Positions 1 to 6,797 of a DNA stretch of 64,000 bases are shown here, in pieces. The notes beneath the pieces are model-generated. The model was given only the letters and a program-made list of their open reading frames with translations. It was not told the origin of the DNA and did no database searches. The stretch's first letter is position 1; each line of letters begins with the position of its first letter. The position numbers and the translations under genes were made by a program. The stretch comes from Parolsenella catena (GTDB lineage Bacteria; Actinomycetota; Coriobacteriia; Coriobacteriales; Atopobiaceae), in NCBI RefSeq assembly GCF_003966955.1, contig NZ_AP019367.1, positions 496,001 to 560,000 on the forward strand, given 5' to 3'.

Positions 1-129
1 CTGGGGCAGGTGGTGCGCTACGTTGACCGCGCGGGCCTCAAGGACGAGCCCGAGGTGGACCTCGGCAAGGCCAACAACTACGCCCACAGGCTCGTGACCG
101 GAGATTGGAGGGTCGATGACCAAGGGTGA
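1..129 (+). CDS. DUF3310-like phage protein, C-terminal end (partial)
   Basis: The open frame enters from the left edge and stops with TGA, giving 42 visible residues. The stretch VVRYVDRAG followed by a DLGKANNYAHRLV helix resembles the C-terminal half of the small phage DUF3310 family, whose members pair an aromatic helix with an R/K-AG motif. Its stop overlaps the next start (ATG at 116), so it belongs to the same transcription unit. Family assignment is by motif only and the N-terminal half is missing. No function is claimed. Confidence 0.55.
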   Translation: MGQVVRYVDRAGLKDEPEVDLGKANNYAHRLVTGDWRVDDQG

Positions 130-628
130 GCGGGACCTCCGCGTCGTGCGCGACGACGGCAGGGCGTTCGCCTCGCTCGATGCCGCCGGCGCCGCCACCT
201 ACGGGAGGCTGAGGTGCGGGGCCGGGATCGCCCGGGCGATCAGGACGGGCGGCAAGGCCGGCGGGCACCGCTGGCGCTACGCGCGGGGCTGCGAGCCTCG
301 CGAGGAGGGGACCGACGCGTCCCGCGGGCGGTGGACGGAGCGCGAGCGGTGGAGGCTCGCGACGCTCTGGCCGCGGCACGGCCGGGACTGGGAAGGCTGG
401 GCCGAGGCGCTTCCGGGCCGCACGATCGACGCCATCGAGGCGATGGCCCGGAAGATGGGTCTTCGGCCCAAGCCGAGGAGGGGCGCGTGGACGAGGGCGG
501 AGGAGTCCGTCCTCCTGCGCGGCCTGATGGACATGGCGCGGGAGACGGGCAGGACGCCCGGCGCGATAGTGACGCGGCTGGGCCACCTCAGGTCCGCCGC
601 GAAGCGGGAGGAGAGGGGAGCTAGGTGA
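116..628 (+). CDS. NUMOD1 / SANT-Myb-like DNA-binding phage protein
   Basis: A 170-residue basic protein. Residues about 12-56 (DDGRAFASLDAAG ... GHRWRYA) look like a NUMOD1 module, a DNA-binding unit often attached to phage HNH or homing endonucleases. Residues about 72-115 and 123-158 each start with a tryptophan in a GxWT context and are rich in helices and spaced W/L residues, like two Myb/SANT repeats. No HNH or GIY-YIG nuclease core is visible, so it may be a free-standing DNA-binding relic of a homing protein or a regulator. It overlaps the upstream gene by 14 bp and the downstream start. Confidence 0.6.
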   Translation: MTKGERDLRVVRDDGRAFASLDAAGAATYGRLRCGAGIARAIRTGGKAGGHRWRYARGCEPREEGTDASRGRWTERERWRLATLWPRHGRDWEGWAEALPGRTIDAIEAMARKMGLRPKPRRGAWTRAEESVLLRGLMDMARETGRTPGAIVTRLGHLRSAAKREERGAR

Positions 629-1041
629 TGGAAGAGAAGGGGAACTGGTACGAGGGCGTCCCGGCACCCGTGGACAAGGACGGGAACGTGGTGCCTCTCG
701 CGACGAGGAAGCTCTACGACGGGACGGGCCATGAGATCGAGGTCGGGGAGATCGCCCTCGTCGACTCCAAGCTCAGCGGAGGCCTGGTGTGGCGCGTCAG
801 GGAGGTCGACGGGCCGATCTTGACGCTCAGCCTCCTCCACCTCGAGCGGCCCGACACCTGGGAGCGCGTCGAGGCGGACCTCATGGCCATGGCACGCGCG
901 GACTGCGCCTGCTACTACTTCGGGGCCGGCGCGGACCTCAATTGCGACGAGTGCCCGGCGGAGAGCTGCTCTGAGTCGTGCTTCGTGGAGGCCGCCCGCG
1001 ACGTCCTGCGCCGCTGCAAGGCCATCGCGGGGGTGGCGTAG
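628..1041 (+). CDS. hypothetical phage protein with cysteine cluster
   Basis: A 137-residue protein with no family I recognise. The first half is beta-rich and hydrophilic. The C-terminal third carries a dense cysteine cluster (CACYYFG, then CDECPAESCSESC), which could bind metal. The ATG at 628 shares a base with the TGA of the upstream gene; an in-frame GTG at 625 is an alternative start. A purine-rich GGGGAG lies 7 bases before the ATG. It is translationally coupled within the middle-gene operon. The protein is real by coding context; function unknown. Confidence 0.65.
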   Translation: MEEKGNWYEGVPAPVDKDGNVVPLATRKLYDGTGHEIEVGEIALVDSKLSGGLVWRVREVDGPILTLSLLHLERPDTWERVEADLMAMARADCACYYFGAGADLNCDECPAESCSESCFVEAARDVLRRCKAIAGVA

Positions 1042-1203
1042 GTGTCCGCCGCCGGAGTCTGCTGGTTCCTGGTCGCGGCGCTGGAGCTCGCCCGCTACGT
1101 GGCTGACCAGCCGGGCGGGGCAGACGCGTCGGGGCACGGGCTGTTCTTCATGCTGGCGCTGGTCCTGGTCTACCTGGACATGATCTACGAGAGAGGAAGA
1201 TGA
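1042..1203 (+). CDS. small two-helix membrane protein
   Basis: A 53-residue frame starting at GTG directly after the upstream TAG. Two hydrophobic segments (CWFLVAALELA and GLFFMLALVLVYLDM) are separated by a short polar loop and end in a basic tail, which suggests a small inner-membrane hairpin protein. Its stop overlaps the next start in an ATGA arrangement, which supports real translation. No family recognised; phage early operons often carry such peptides with unknown roles. Confidence 0.55.
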   Translation: MSAAGVCWFLVAALELARYVADQPGGADASGHGLFFMLALVLVYLDMIYERGR

Positions 1204-1838
1204 CGATGCGCCATGGGAGGGCCGTCGACGTGGCCTCGCCGCCGGAGCCGATGCCCGAGCTCAGGCCGATACCGTCGACGGGCGGGCTCTACCTCGCCGG
1301 GGCGGACGGCTCCGTGTGGCGGGCGGCGGGGTTCGATGCCCGCGGCGTGTGGCGGCCGCCCAAGCGCTGCGCCACGCGCGTCGAGGGAGGCGGCGCGGGC
1401 CGAAACCACCGGGGCAGGTACCTGCGGGTGAACACCACGGTCCGCGGGGTCCAGAAGGACCGCCCCGTGCACCGCCTGGTCGCGGAGGCGTGGCTCGACG
1501 GATACCACCCGCTGCTCGTGGTGCACCACGAGAACCACGACTGCCGCGACAACCGGCCGGAGAACCTCAGGTGCATGACGCGGGCCGAGCACGAGAGGCT
1601 CCACGGCCACGACGTCACGGACGTCGACGTGGCCAACGCGCGATACGACTTCGAGCTGCGTCGCGACGACCCATGGCCGGACCCCTACGCGCCAGAGCGC
1701 CGCGAGGCGCAGCTCGCCCGCCCGAGCCGGCGCGCCGGTCCCGAGGGCAGGAGGGACAGGGCCGCGGCGAGGCTCGACGCGCTCATCGGGATGTGTGTAA
1801 GCGTGAACGAAAGGGAGAACGAAGATGGACAGCGGTAA
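1200..1838 (+). CDS. HNH endonuclease with NUMOD4-like N-terminus
   Basis: A 212-residue protein. Residues about 28-60 resemble NUMOD4, and residues about 88-137 form an HNH_3 core: VHRLVAEAW, then VVHHENHDCRDNRPENL and RAEHERLHG, with the paired histidines at 109-110 and the N-x-P-E-N-L segment. Proteins of this type are free-standing phage nicking or homing endonucleases. The start ATG overlaps the preceding TGA. The C-terminal 70 residues are charged and of unknown role. One of three HNH genes in this prophage. Confidence 0.8.
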   Translation: MTMRHGRAVDVASPPEPMPELRPIPSTGGLYLAGADGSVWRAAGFDARGVWRPPKRCATRVEGGGAGRNHRGRYLRVNTTVRGVQKDRPVHRLVAEAWLDGYHPLLVVHHENHDCRDNRPENLRCMTRAEHERLHGHDVTDVDVANARYDFELRRDDPWPDPYAPERREAQLARPSRRAGPEGRRDRAAARLDALIGMCVSVNERENEDGQR

Positions 1839-2097
1839 CACCGGGCACGCGCCCACGCGATCGACGGACCTCGGGGCGCTCCAGGGCCTCATGTTCGAGG
1901 AGCTCGACAACCTCATGGCGCTCGACCTGTCGGGCGACCCCGACGTCATCGACGCCGAGATGCGCCGCGCCGAGGCGGTGAGCTCCATCGCGTCGACGGC
2001 CATCGACAACGCCAACACGGTGCTGCGCGTGGTGCAGCAGCAGTCGATGGCGGCCTCGACCGACCGCAGGCTGCCCCGCATGATCACGGCGGGCTAG
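1825..2097 (+). CDS. small helical phage protein
   Basis: A 90-residue acidic, helix-rich protein that overlaps the end of the HNH gene by 14 bp. The middle (LGALQGLMFEELDNLMAL, then SSIASTAIDNANTVLRVVQQQ) resembles short phage proteins with long amphipathic helices found near replication or regulatory genes, but I cannot name a family. The start has AAAGGGAGAACGAAG just upstream as ribosome-binding sequence. Function unknown. Confidence 0.55.
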   Translation: MDSGNTGHAPTRSTDLGALQGLMFEELDNLMALDLSGDPDVIDAEMRRAEAVSSIASTAIDNANTVLRVVQQQSMAASTDRRLPRMITAG

Positions 2098-2098
2098 C

Positions 2099-2782
2099 TT
2101 GCTGCCGGAGACGGTGCCCGTGCGCTGGTCGAAGGAGCCCGAGAAGGAGGCGTGGATGCTCGCCCACGCCTCCGACGGTTCCAGGGCCGACGTCGGCGCG
2201 GCGTTCGCGGAGAGGTTCGGCCACCCGCTGAGCCCGACGCAGGTGAGCCTGTTCCGCGCCGGGCACGGCATGCAGACCCGCCGGGCGAACGGCCACGGCG
2301 TCACGGTGCCGGTGGGAGCCGAGCGCGTGCGCAAGGGCTACGTGTGGGTGAAGGTGGCTGAGCGCCCGCGCGTCCCGTTGTCCAAGGACAACTGGCTGCC
2401 GAAGCAGGTGGACGTCTGGCAGCGCACCCGCGGGCTCGAGCTGCCGCGAGGATGGGTCGTGATCTTCTGCGACCACGACAGCCGGAACTTCGACCCGGCC
2501 AACCTCAAGGCGGTGCCGCGCTCGCTCTTCGGGCCCATGAACCAGCTCTGCTCGTGGCATGACAGGCGCTCGTGCGAGGCGGCGCTCGCCTTCGCGGCGC
2601 TCAGGTGCGGGATGGCCGCCGCGTGCGCCCGGCCGAGGCGGTGCGTGGTCTGCGGCCGCGAGTTCGTGCCGGATGTGAAGGGGATGGCCGCGGCGCACCA
2701 GGTGACCTGCCGCTCCTGCCTCGACGCCGGGCGCACGAGCTACGGGCGCCGGCGCGGCCAGGGTCGCGCTGGCGGCACGTGA
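2099..2782 (+). CDS. HNH endonuclease with N-terminal HTH-like region and zinc ribbon
   Basis: A 227-residue protein starting at TTG. The first 60 residues look like the helix-turn-helix of phage HNH proteins (ADVGAAFAERFGHPLSPTQVS). Residues about 94-143 are the HNH core (KQVDVWQRTRG, WVVIFCDHDSRNFDPANL). Four cysteines at about 182, 185, 204 and 207 form a C-terminal zinc ribbon. The fold matches phage-borne homing-type HNH proteins. It is the last gene before a palindrome-rich gap and the integrase. Confidence 0.75.
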   Translation: MLPETVPVRWSKEPEKEAWMLAHASDGSRADVGAAFAERFGHPLSPTQVSLFRAGHGMQTRRANGHGVTVPVGAERVRKGYVWVKVAERPRVPLSKDNWLPKQVDVWQRTRGLELPRGWVVIFCDHDSRNFDPANLKAVPRSLFGPMNQLCSWHDRRSCEAALAFAALRCGMAAACARPRRCVVCGREFVPDVKGMAAAHQVTCRSCLDAGRTSYGRRRGQGRAGGT

Positions 2783-2949
2783 GCCTGGCCTGGCCAAGAA
2801 TCCGGAAATCCCGATTCTTGGCCAGGGATGGGGACGCGAGCCGGGCGTTTGGCTCGCTCGCGTCCCCGCTTTGCCCGGATTCGGCCGTGTTTGGCCATAA
2901 GTGGTGACGCGAAGTCGCGATTTCGCGACTTCGGGGACTCGGAGGTTGC
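2783..2949. other. intergenic region with three perfect hairpins upstream of integrase
   Basis: 167 bp without a gene. It holds three perfect inverted repeats in series: 13-bp arms at 2790-2802/2813-2825 (CTGGCCAAGAATC), 12-bp arms at 2830-2841/2856-2867 (GGGGACGCGAGC) and 11-bp arms at 2910-2920/2923-2933 (CGAAGTCGCGA). None is followed by a U-run, so they are not classic terminators. They may be recombinase or repressor sites, or part of attP, since the integrase follows. This is inference. Confidence 0.6.
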
Positions 2950-3060
2950 ATGATCAGCTCTCTGCTCGAAATCATGGCGGTCGTCGGCCCGCTCGAGCTC
3001 GTCGTGGCCGTGGGCGAGGCCATCCTCATCGTCGCGACCCTGCGGTGGGTGCGCCCGTGA
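2950..3060 (+). CDS. tiny membrane peptide upstream of integrase
   Basis: A 36-residue frame with a strong GGAGG ribosome-binding site 4 bases before its ATG. Almost the whole peptide is one hydrophobic helix (LLEIMAVVGPLELVVAVGEAILIVATL) ending RWVRP. Its stop TGA overlaps the GTG start of the integrase, so it may couple integrase translation. No family recognised. It could be a leader peptide rather than a working protein. Confidence 0.5.
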   Translation: MISSLLEIMAVVGPLELVVAVGEAILIVATLRWVRP

Positions 3061-4280
3061 GGGCGCGGGGCCGCGAGGTGCCCGCCTTCTCCGTGAGGCG
3101 GGGGCGCGGCGGCGTGTGGGAGGCGAGGGCGTACATGGGGCGCGACCCGGTGACGGGCCGCGCCCTTCGGCCGTACCGGCGCCTGCCGGAGGCGTCCTCC
3201 GAGGAGGAGGCGCTCGAGTACGCCCGCGCCTGGGCCGAGGGCCTGGCGCCCGGCACCGCCGCGGGGCGCAGGCTCGACGAGATGCTCGCCGAGTACGTGG
3301 ACGGCCTGGCCGCCTACGGCCGGGCCGCGCAGACCGTCGAGACCTACCGCTCGACCATCCGCCACCAGGTGGCGCCCACCATCGGCTCGGTCCCGGTGGG
3401 CGAGCTGGAGGCGTGGGAGGTCTCGACCGCCTACCGAATGCTCATGGCGGGACGGTCCGGCGCGAGGCCCGTCGGCCCCTCGACCGTGCTCAAGATGCAC
3501 TCGCTCCTCTCCGGGGCCTACGAGCAGTGGAGCCGCGAGGGCCTGGTCTCGCGCGACCCGATGCCGAGCGTGACCAAGCCGCGGCGCCCGATGGGGTCGG
3601 CCCGCTCGATGGGCGAGGGGTCGTTCTCGGCGCTGTCGGCAGCGCTCGCCGAGGCCATGGCCAAGGGCGGCGCGGACGAGAGGGCCTGCGCCGCGGCGGC
3701 GTACGTCGCGCTCTCCACTGGCATGCGCGACGGCGAGGTCTGCGCCCTGGCGCGCTCGTCGCTGCGCCGCCTGACCCACGAGCTCAACGTCCACGCGACG
3801 ATGACGGAGCGGCCCAGGCTCGAGCGCAAGCCCATGGCCAAGAGCTCGGCGGGATGCCGCAACGTCGCGATCGACCCGGAGTGCGAGGAGCGGCTCGCCT
3901 GGCTCATGGCCCGCGAGGCCGGGGAGCTGGGCGGGCTGCCCGAGGACGCGCCGCTCGTCACGCGCGACGGCTCCTGGATGCGCCCGAGCGCGCAGAGCGC
4001 CGCCTTCTCCAGGCTCGCGAGGTCGCTCGGCCTGCCCGCCGGGACCACCATGCACACGCTCAGGCACACGCACGCGACGATGCTGCTCTACTCCGGCGTG
4101 CCGGTGGAGACGATCAGGCAGCGCCTGGGGCACGCGGACGTGGCCACGACGCTCAGGCTCTACGCCCACGCGCTCGAGGGCGCGGACAGGGCGGCGGCGG
4201 AGGCCTGGGAGGGCGTGAGGCTCGGCGTCGGCGGGTGTGCCACGGGTGAGCCACGCGGGGGTGGCCGCGATGGGCGGTAG
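3057..4280 (+). CDS. int: tyrosine-type site-specific integrase
   Basis: A 407-residue phage integrase. The N-terminal arm-binding region (FSVRRGRGGVWEARAYM, about 11-40) and SAM-like core-binding domain (about 70-165) precede the catalytic domain. Visible catalytic residues are R224 in TGMRDGE, K262 in AKSSAG, H333 and R336 in HTLRHTHAT, H359 in LGHADV and Y369 in LRLYAHA. GTG at 3057 was chosen because it overlaps the upstream stop; the frame stays open upstream but without coding character. The gene is internal, with phage genes on both sides, so it does not mark a prophage end; see findings. Confidence 0.9.
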   Translation: MRARGREVPAFSVRRGRGGVWEARAYMGRDPVTGRALRPYRRLPEASSEEEALEYARAWAEGLAPGTAAGRRLDEMLAEYVDGLAAYGRAAQTVETYRSTIRHQVAPTIGSVPVGELEAWEVSTAYRMLMAGRSGARPVGPSTVLKMHSLLSGAYEQWSREGLVSRDPMPSVTKPRRPMGSARSMGEGSFSALSAALAEAMAKGGADERACAAAAYVALSTGMRDGEVCALARSSLRRLTHELNVHATMTERPRLERKPMAKSSAGCRNVAIDPECEERLAWLMAREAGELGGLPEDAPLVTRDGSWMRPSAQSAAFSRLARSLGLPAGTTMHTLRHTHATMLLYSGVPVETIRQRLGHADVATTLRLYAHALEGADRAAAEAWEGVRLGVGGCATGEPRGGGRDGR

Positions 4281-4381
4281 GCGCAGGTGGCGGCGCGAAA
4301 GCGGGGCAGCGCGGCAAAGAACACCTAATTCTTTGAGAGTGCGTGAAAACGGGGGAAACGAGACGAGGACGGAGGCATCAC

Positions 4382-4888
4382 TTGGCTGAGCGCGACTACC
4401 TGACGACGCGTGACTTCCTGAGCGCCCGCGACTTCTTCGAGACGGTGCGAGACGCCGTGCTCGAGGGCGAGCGGGCGCAGCGGCAGATCAAGGCGATGAA
4501 GGCGGGGGAGGGCATCCGCCCGGCGTCCCTCTTCGGCGGGCGTGGCGGCGGCCGTGACGCGAGTGGCATGGCGAGGGTGGACGCCCGCATCGACCTCGAG
4601 TCGGTCTACGAGCGCAGGATCGCCGAGGCCGCGTCGCTCGTGGCAGCCGCGCGCGACGTGATCTACGGGCGCGACCAGGAGCCGGGCGGCGTCGCCGCGC
4701 TCGTCGGGCCCGTGGCCGCCGACGCCCTCTTCTGGCGCTTCTGCAAGGCCGAGAGCTGGCACGTGGTGATGGCCTCGTGCGGCGTGTCAGAGTCGACCTG
4801 CCGCCGGATGGTCGACGTGGGCATAGACGCGGTCCAGGCCTACGGCATCTCCCGCGCCATCGCCGGCGTGGGCGTCGCGGAGGGATGA
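4382..4888 (+). CDS. ArpU-like late transcription regulator
   Basis: A 168-residue protein with TTG start at 4382, chosen because GGAGG lies 6 bases upstream; a GTG at 4343 is the alternative. The C-terminal part (WRFCKAESWHVVMASCGVS ESTCRRMVDVGIDAV) resembles the sigma-70 region-4-like helix-turn-helix of the ArpU/RinA-type regulators that switch on phage packaging and structural genes. Its position directly before the promoter and the terminase block fits that role. The N-terminus is charged and helical. Assignment rests on the HTH and context. Confidence 0.65.
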   Translation: MAERDYLTTRDFLSARDFFETVRDAVLEGERAQRQIKAMKAGEGIRPASLFGGRGGGRDASGMARVDARIDLESVYERRIAEAASLVAAARDVIYGRDQEPGGVAALVGPVAADALFWRFCKAESWHVVMASCGVSESTCRRMVDVGIDAVQAYGISRAIAGVGVAEG

Positions 4889-4893
4889 GGAAT

Positions 4894-4925
4894 ATGGCCA
4901 CGGGTGCGCTGGCATCCGTGGCCAT
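4894..4925 (+). terminator. hairpin after the ArpU-like gene
   Basis: A perfect 10-bp inverted repeat (ATGGCCACGG / CCGTGGCCAT) with a 12-base loop begins 6 bases after the stop codon. There is no U-run, so it may be a weak terminator or processing signal separating the middle operon from the promoter that follows. Confidence 0.45.
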
Positions 4926-4953
4926 TATCCTGCGCAAATATATAGGAATGTGC

Positions 4954-4982
4954 TTGCAAGGTATAGCGGGGTGCTATATACT
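4954..4982 (+). promoter_or_regulatory. sigma-70-type promoter for the late region
   Basis: TTGCAA (4954-4959) and TATACT (4977-4982) are separated by 17 bp, close to consensus, inside an AT-rich island (4936-4984) that stands out in GC-rich DNA. Transcription would start near 4989 and run into the small peptides, the RHH gene and the packaging genes. It sits directly after the ArpU-like gene, its likely activator or co-regulator (inference). Confidence 0.7.
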
Positions 4983-5012
4983 ATAGGCGTCAGCTGAGGG
5001 AGAGGAGGAACG

Positions 5013-5144
5013 TTGGATGACCTGATAAATCAGCTGATAGCCACGACGTTCGGCGTGATACTCGCCAAGGTCGTGGACGTCGTCTGGGAGCGTCTAGAAG
5101 AGAAGACCTCCAGGCGCCGGGGAGACGGAGAGAGGAGGTCATAG
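5013..5144 (+). CDS. small membrane peptide, Fst-like in layout
   Basis: A 43-residue frame starting at TTG, with GAGAGGAGGAACG just upstream as a strong ribosome-binding site. After LDDLINQ comes one hydrophobic helix (LIATTFGVILAKVVDVVW) followed by a charged tail (ERLEEKTSRRRGDGERR). This layout of short polar start, single membrane helix and charged tail resembles Fst/Ldr-type toxins, but the residues are not clearly conserved, so this is a resemblance only. It is the first gene after the promoter. Confidence 0.5.
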   Translation: MDDLINQLIATTFGVILAKVVDVVWERLEEKTSRRRGDGERRS

Positions 5145-5206
5145 GCACGAGGGGCGCCCGGTGGCTCGGGCGCCCTGCCTGGCTTCGATTCTAGAAGGAG
5201 GCCGGA

Positions 5207-5275
5207 ATGGTCGCAACTTTCATTACCGCGTTCGTGGTGGCATTGGTGGCGTTCCGCATGTGGAGGAGGAAGTAA
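5207..5275 (+). CDS. 22-residue membrane peptide
   Basis: ATG preceded by AGAAGGAGGCCGGA, a very strong ribosome-binding site. The peptide is a single hydrophobic helix (MVATFITAFVVALVAF) ending RMWRRK. Its TAA overlaps the ATG of the RHH gene (TAATG), which suggests translational coupling. It is far below usual gene-calling size, but the start signal and coupling support it. Function unknown. Confidence 0.5.
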   Translation: MVATFITAFVVALVAFRMWRRK

Positions 5276-5490
5276 TGGCGTACAGCGAGGCGATGCGCAG
5301 GGCGCAGGCCGAGTACCGCAGGAAGAACGTGAGGCAGATCAGCGTGAGGTTCTACCCCGACACCGCCGAGCTCTACGAGTGGGCCAAGGCCCAGGGCAAC
5401 GCCCAGGCCTACATACGCGACCTCATCCGCGCGGACATGGAGGCGAGGCGCGATGCGTCTTCGTCGGTGGCGGACTCTGAACAGGTCTGA
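5275..5490 (+). CDS. ribbon-helix-helix DNA-binding protein
   Basis: A 71-residue protein. Basic residues (YRRKNVRQISVRFYPDTAEL) form the expected beta-strand, followed by two helices (LYEWAKAQGNAQAYIRDLIRADM), the pattern of Arc/MetJ-type ribbon-helix-helix proteins. The start is coupled to the upstream 22-residue peptide. The last six codons lie inside a 10-bp direct-repeat array that continues past the stop, and RHH proteins commonly bind such arrays. The role could be repressor, segregation protein or packaging-site factor. Confidence 0.75.
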   Translation: MAYSEAMRRAQAEYRRKNVRQISVRFYPDTAELYEWAKAQGNAQAYIRDLIRADMEARRDASSSVADSEQV

Positions 5491-5617
5491 CAGGTTGTGA
5501 ACAGGTCTGACAGGTTGTGAACAGGTGTGACAGACTCTGAACAGGTGTGAACAGGTCTGACAGACTCTGAACAGGTGTGACAGGTTGTGAACAGGTGTGA
5601 ACAGGTCTGACAGGGTT
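5471..5617. repeat. array of 10-bp direct repeats
   Basis: About fourteen consecutive 10-bp units of three kinds: ACAGGT(C/G)TGA (eight copies, at 5481, 5501, 5521, 5541, 5551, 5571, 5591 and 5601), CAGGTTGTGA (three) and C(A/G)GACTCTGA (three). The period equals one DNA turn, so bound proteins would line up on one face. The array starts inside the end of the RHH gene and ends before the HNH/TerS/TerL block. Centromere-like, operator or cos/pac functions are all possible. Confidence 0.85.
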
Positions 5618-5749
5618 GGCGCGTGTTATACCTATGATCGCGAAGCGTCGCGGGTCAGCGTGGAAACTAACCAATGTCACGCAGTCGCAGGCTCGGCATC
5701 CATCGGGTGTCGGGCCTTTTTCATACCCACTCACCACCATGGGGGCGCG
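5618..5749. other. non-coding stretch before packaging genes, possible cos region
   Basis: No convincing gene. A weak stem (GGCATCC / GGGTGTC, 5695-5711) followed by CCTTTTT could be a terminator near 5718. The position between the 10-bp repeats and the HNH-TerS-TerL genes is where HK97-like phages carry cos. The nicking site itself cannot be recognised by eye. Confidence 0.4.
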
Positions 5750-5956
5750 ATGGTCACACGTCAGGCGATGCTCGATATGGCTCTTAGGTACGACACGTCG
5801 ATGAGCCGCGCGATGCTCAGAGCCCTCGGCCACGACGCGCCCGAGACGCGCCGCCGCCCGTGCCCCGTCGCCCGCGTCGGGGCAACCGCCCGCGACGCCC
5901 GGCGCTACCGCGCGATGCGGTGGTGCTTCGAGAACCACGGAAGCCCGATGCGCTAG
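5750..5956 (+). CDS. small hypothetical phage protein
   Basis: A 68-residue basic protein starting at ATG with GGGGGCG before it. It contains MVTRQAMLDMALRYDTSMSRAM and an arginine-rich middle, ending in WCFENHGSPMR. The HNH gene begins 2 bases after its stop, which supports coupling. No family recognised; it might be a small DNA-binding packaging accessory. Confidence 0.45.
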   Translation: MVTRQAMLDMALRYDTSMSRAMLRALGHDAPETRRRPCPVARVGATARDARRYRAMRWCFENHGSPMR

Positions 5957-5958
5957 CC

Positions 5959-6273
5959 GTGGCGACGAAGTCACGCTACGCCAACGGCCACGCGCGGCGG
6001 CAGGTGCGCGCCTGGCTCAGGGCACAGGGGCTGCCGTGCCACATCTGCGGCAGGCCCATCGACTACTCGCTGCCGGCGGGCGACCCCATGAGCTTCGAGG
6101 TCGACGAGATCGTCCCGGTTTCCAAGGGCGGCTCGCCCATCGACCGCGGCAACGTCGCGGCCGCGCACCGCATCTGCAACGAGCGCAGAGGCAACAAGAG
6201 CATTACCGATATGAGGTCTGCAATGGGGCCAAGGCCCTGCGACGTCGGGTGCAGGACCAGCAGGAGCTGGTGA
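5959..6273 (+). CDS. HNH endonuclease of the packaging module
   Basis: A 104-residue HNH protein starting at GTG, 2 bases after the upstream stop. Zinc-binding CHICG (about 32-36), the histidine-lacking DEIVPVSKGG strand and the AAHRICNERRGNK helix are visible. HNH proteins beside TerS and TerL are required for cos cleavage and packaging in HK97-type phages, and this is the same arrangement. It implies a cos-type packaging system. The catalytic D/H positions deviate slightly from the classic DH pair (DE here). Confidence 0.8.
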   Translation: MATKSRYANGHARRQVRAWLRAQGLPCHICGRPIDYSLPAGDPMSFEVDEIVPVSKGGSPIDRGNVAAAHRICNERRGNKSITDMRSAMGPRPCDVGCRTSRSW

Positions 6274-6385
6274 CCCAGGGGGCATACCCCTCCCATGGGC
6301 CGAAAGGCTCGCCCGCCGGCATTGCGCCTTTTTTTCACCCGATGTTCCAGCTTACCCAGAGGAAAGGGGACGGAGGCGAACGGAG

Positions 6386-6793
6386 ATGGGCAAGGTCCGC
6401 AAGCTCAGCCCCTCGGAGCGCCGGGACATCGTGAGGATGTTCCCGCAGCTAGGGGTAACGGAGACCGCCCGCCGCATAGGCTGCTCCAAGTCGACGGTGC
6501 AGCGCGTCTGGGCCTCCGACGGCCCTCCGGAGGACGATGCCCAGAGAAGCGGCCCGAGACCCCCTGGCGGAGCCGAGCCGCAGACGAGAGCCGAGAGGCT
6601 CGTCGAGCTGCGCGGGATCCTCCGCGCAGCCATGAACGACGCCCCGCCGCAGGCGGTCGCCGGGCTCGCGAGGGAGTACCGCGCGACCATGGACGAGATT
6701 GAGAGGATGGAGGGCGGGGATGGCGGGGACAGCGTCGGGCGCGCCCTCGACTCCATCGCCGAGCGCATCGCGGCGAAGATGCCCGCCCCGTAG
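6386..6793 (+). CDS. terS: terminase small subunit
   Basis: A 135-residue protein with an N-terminal helix-turn-helix (SERRDIVRMFPQLGVTETARRIGCSKSTVQRVW, about 10-42), a proline-rich linker and a C-terminal helical region (RLVELRGILRAAMNDAPPQAV). Its place just before TerL and after the HNH protein identifies it as the DNA-recognition subunit. ATG is preceded by GGAGGCGAACGGAG. It probably binds the cos region upstream. Confidence 0.75.
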   Translation: MGKVRKLSPSERRDIVRMFPQLGVTETARRIGCSKSTVQRVWASDGPPEDDAQRSGPRPPGGAEPQTRAERLVELRGILRAAMNDAPPQAVAGLAREYRATMDEIERMEGGDGGDSVGRALDSIAERIAAKMPAP

Positions 6794-6797
6794 GCAT

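Noticed and set aside
5471-5617. Repeat array as a replication-origin iteron set
   Set aside because: No replication initiator gene is adjacent; the RHH gene and packaging genes make operator, centromere or cos roles more likely.
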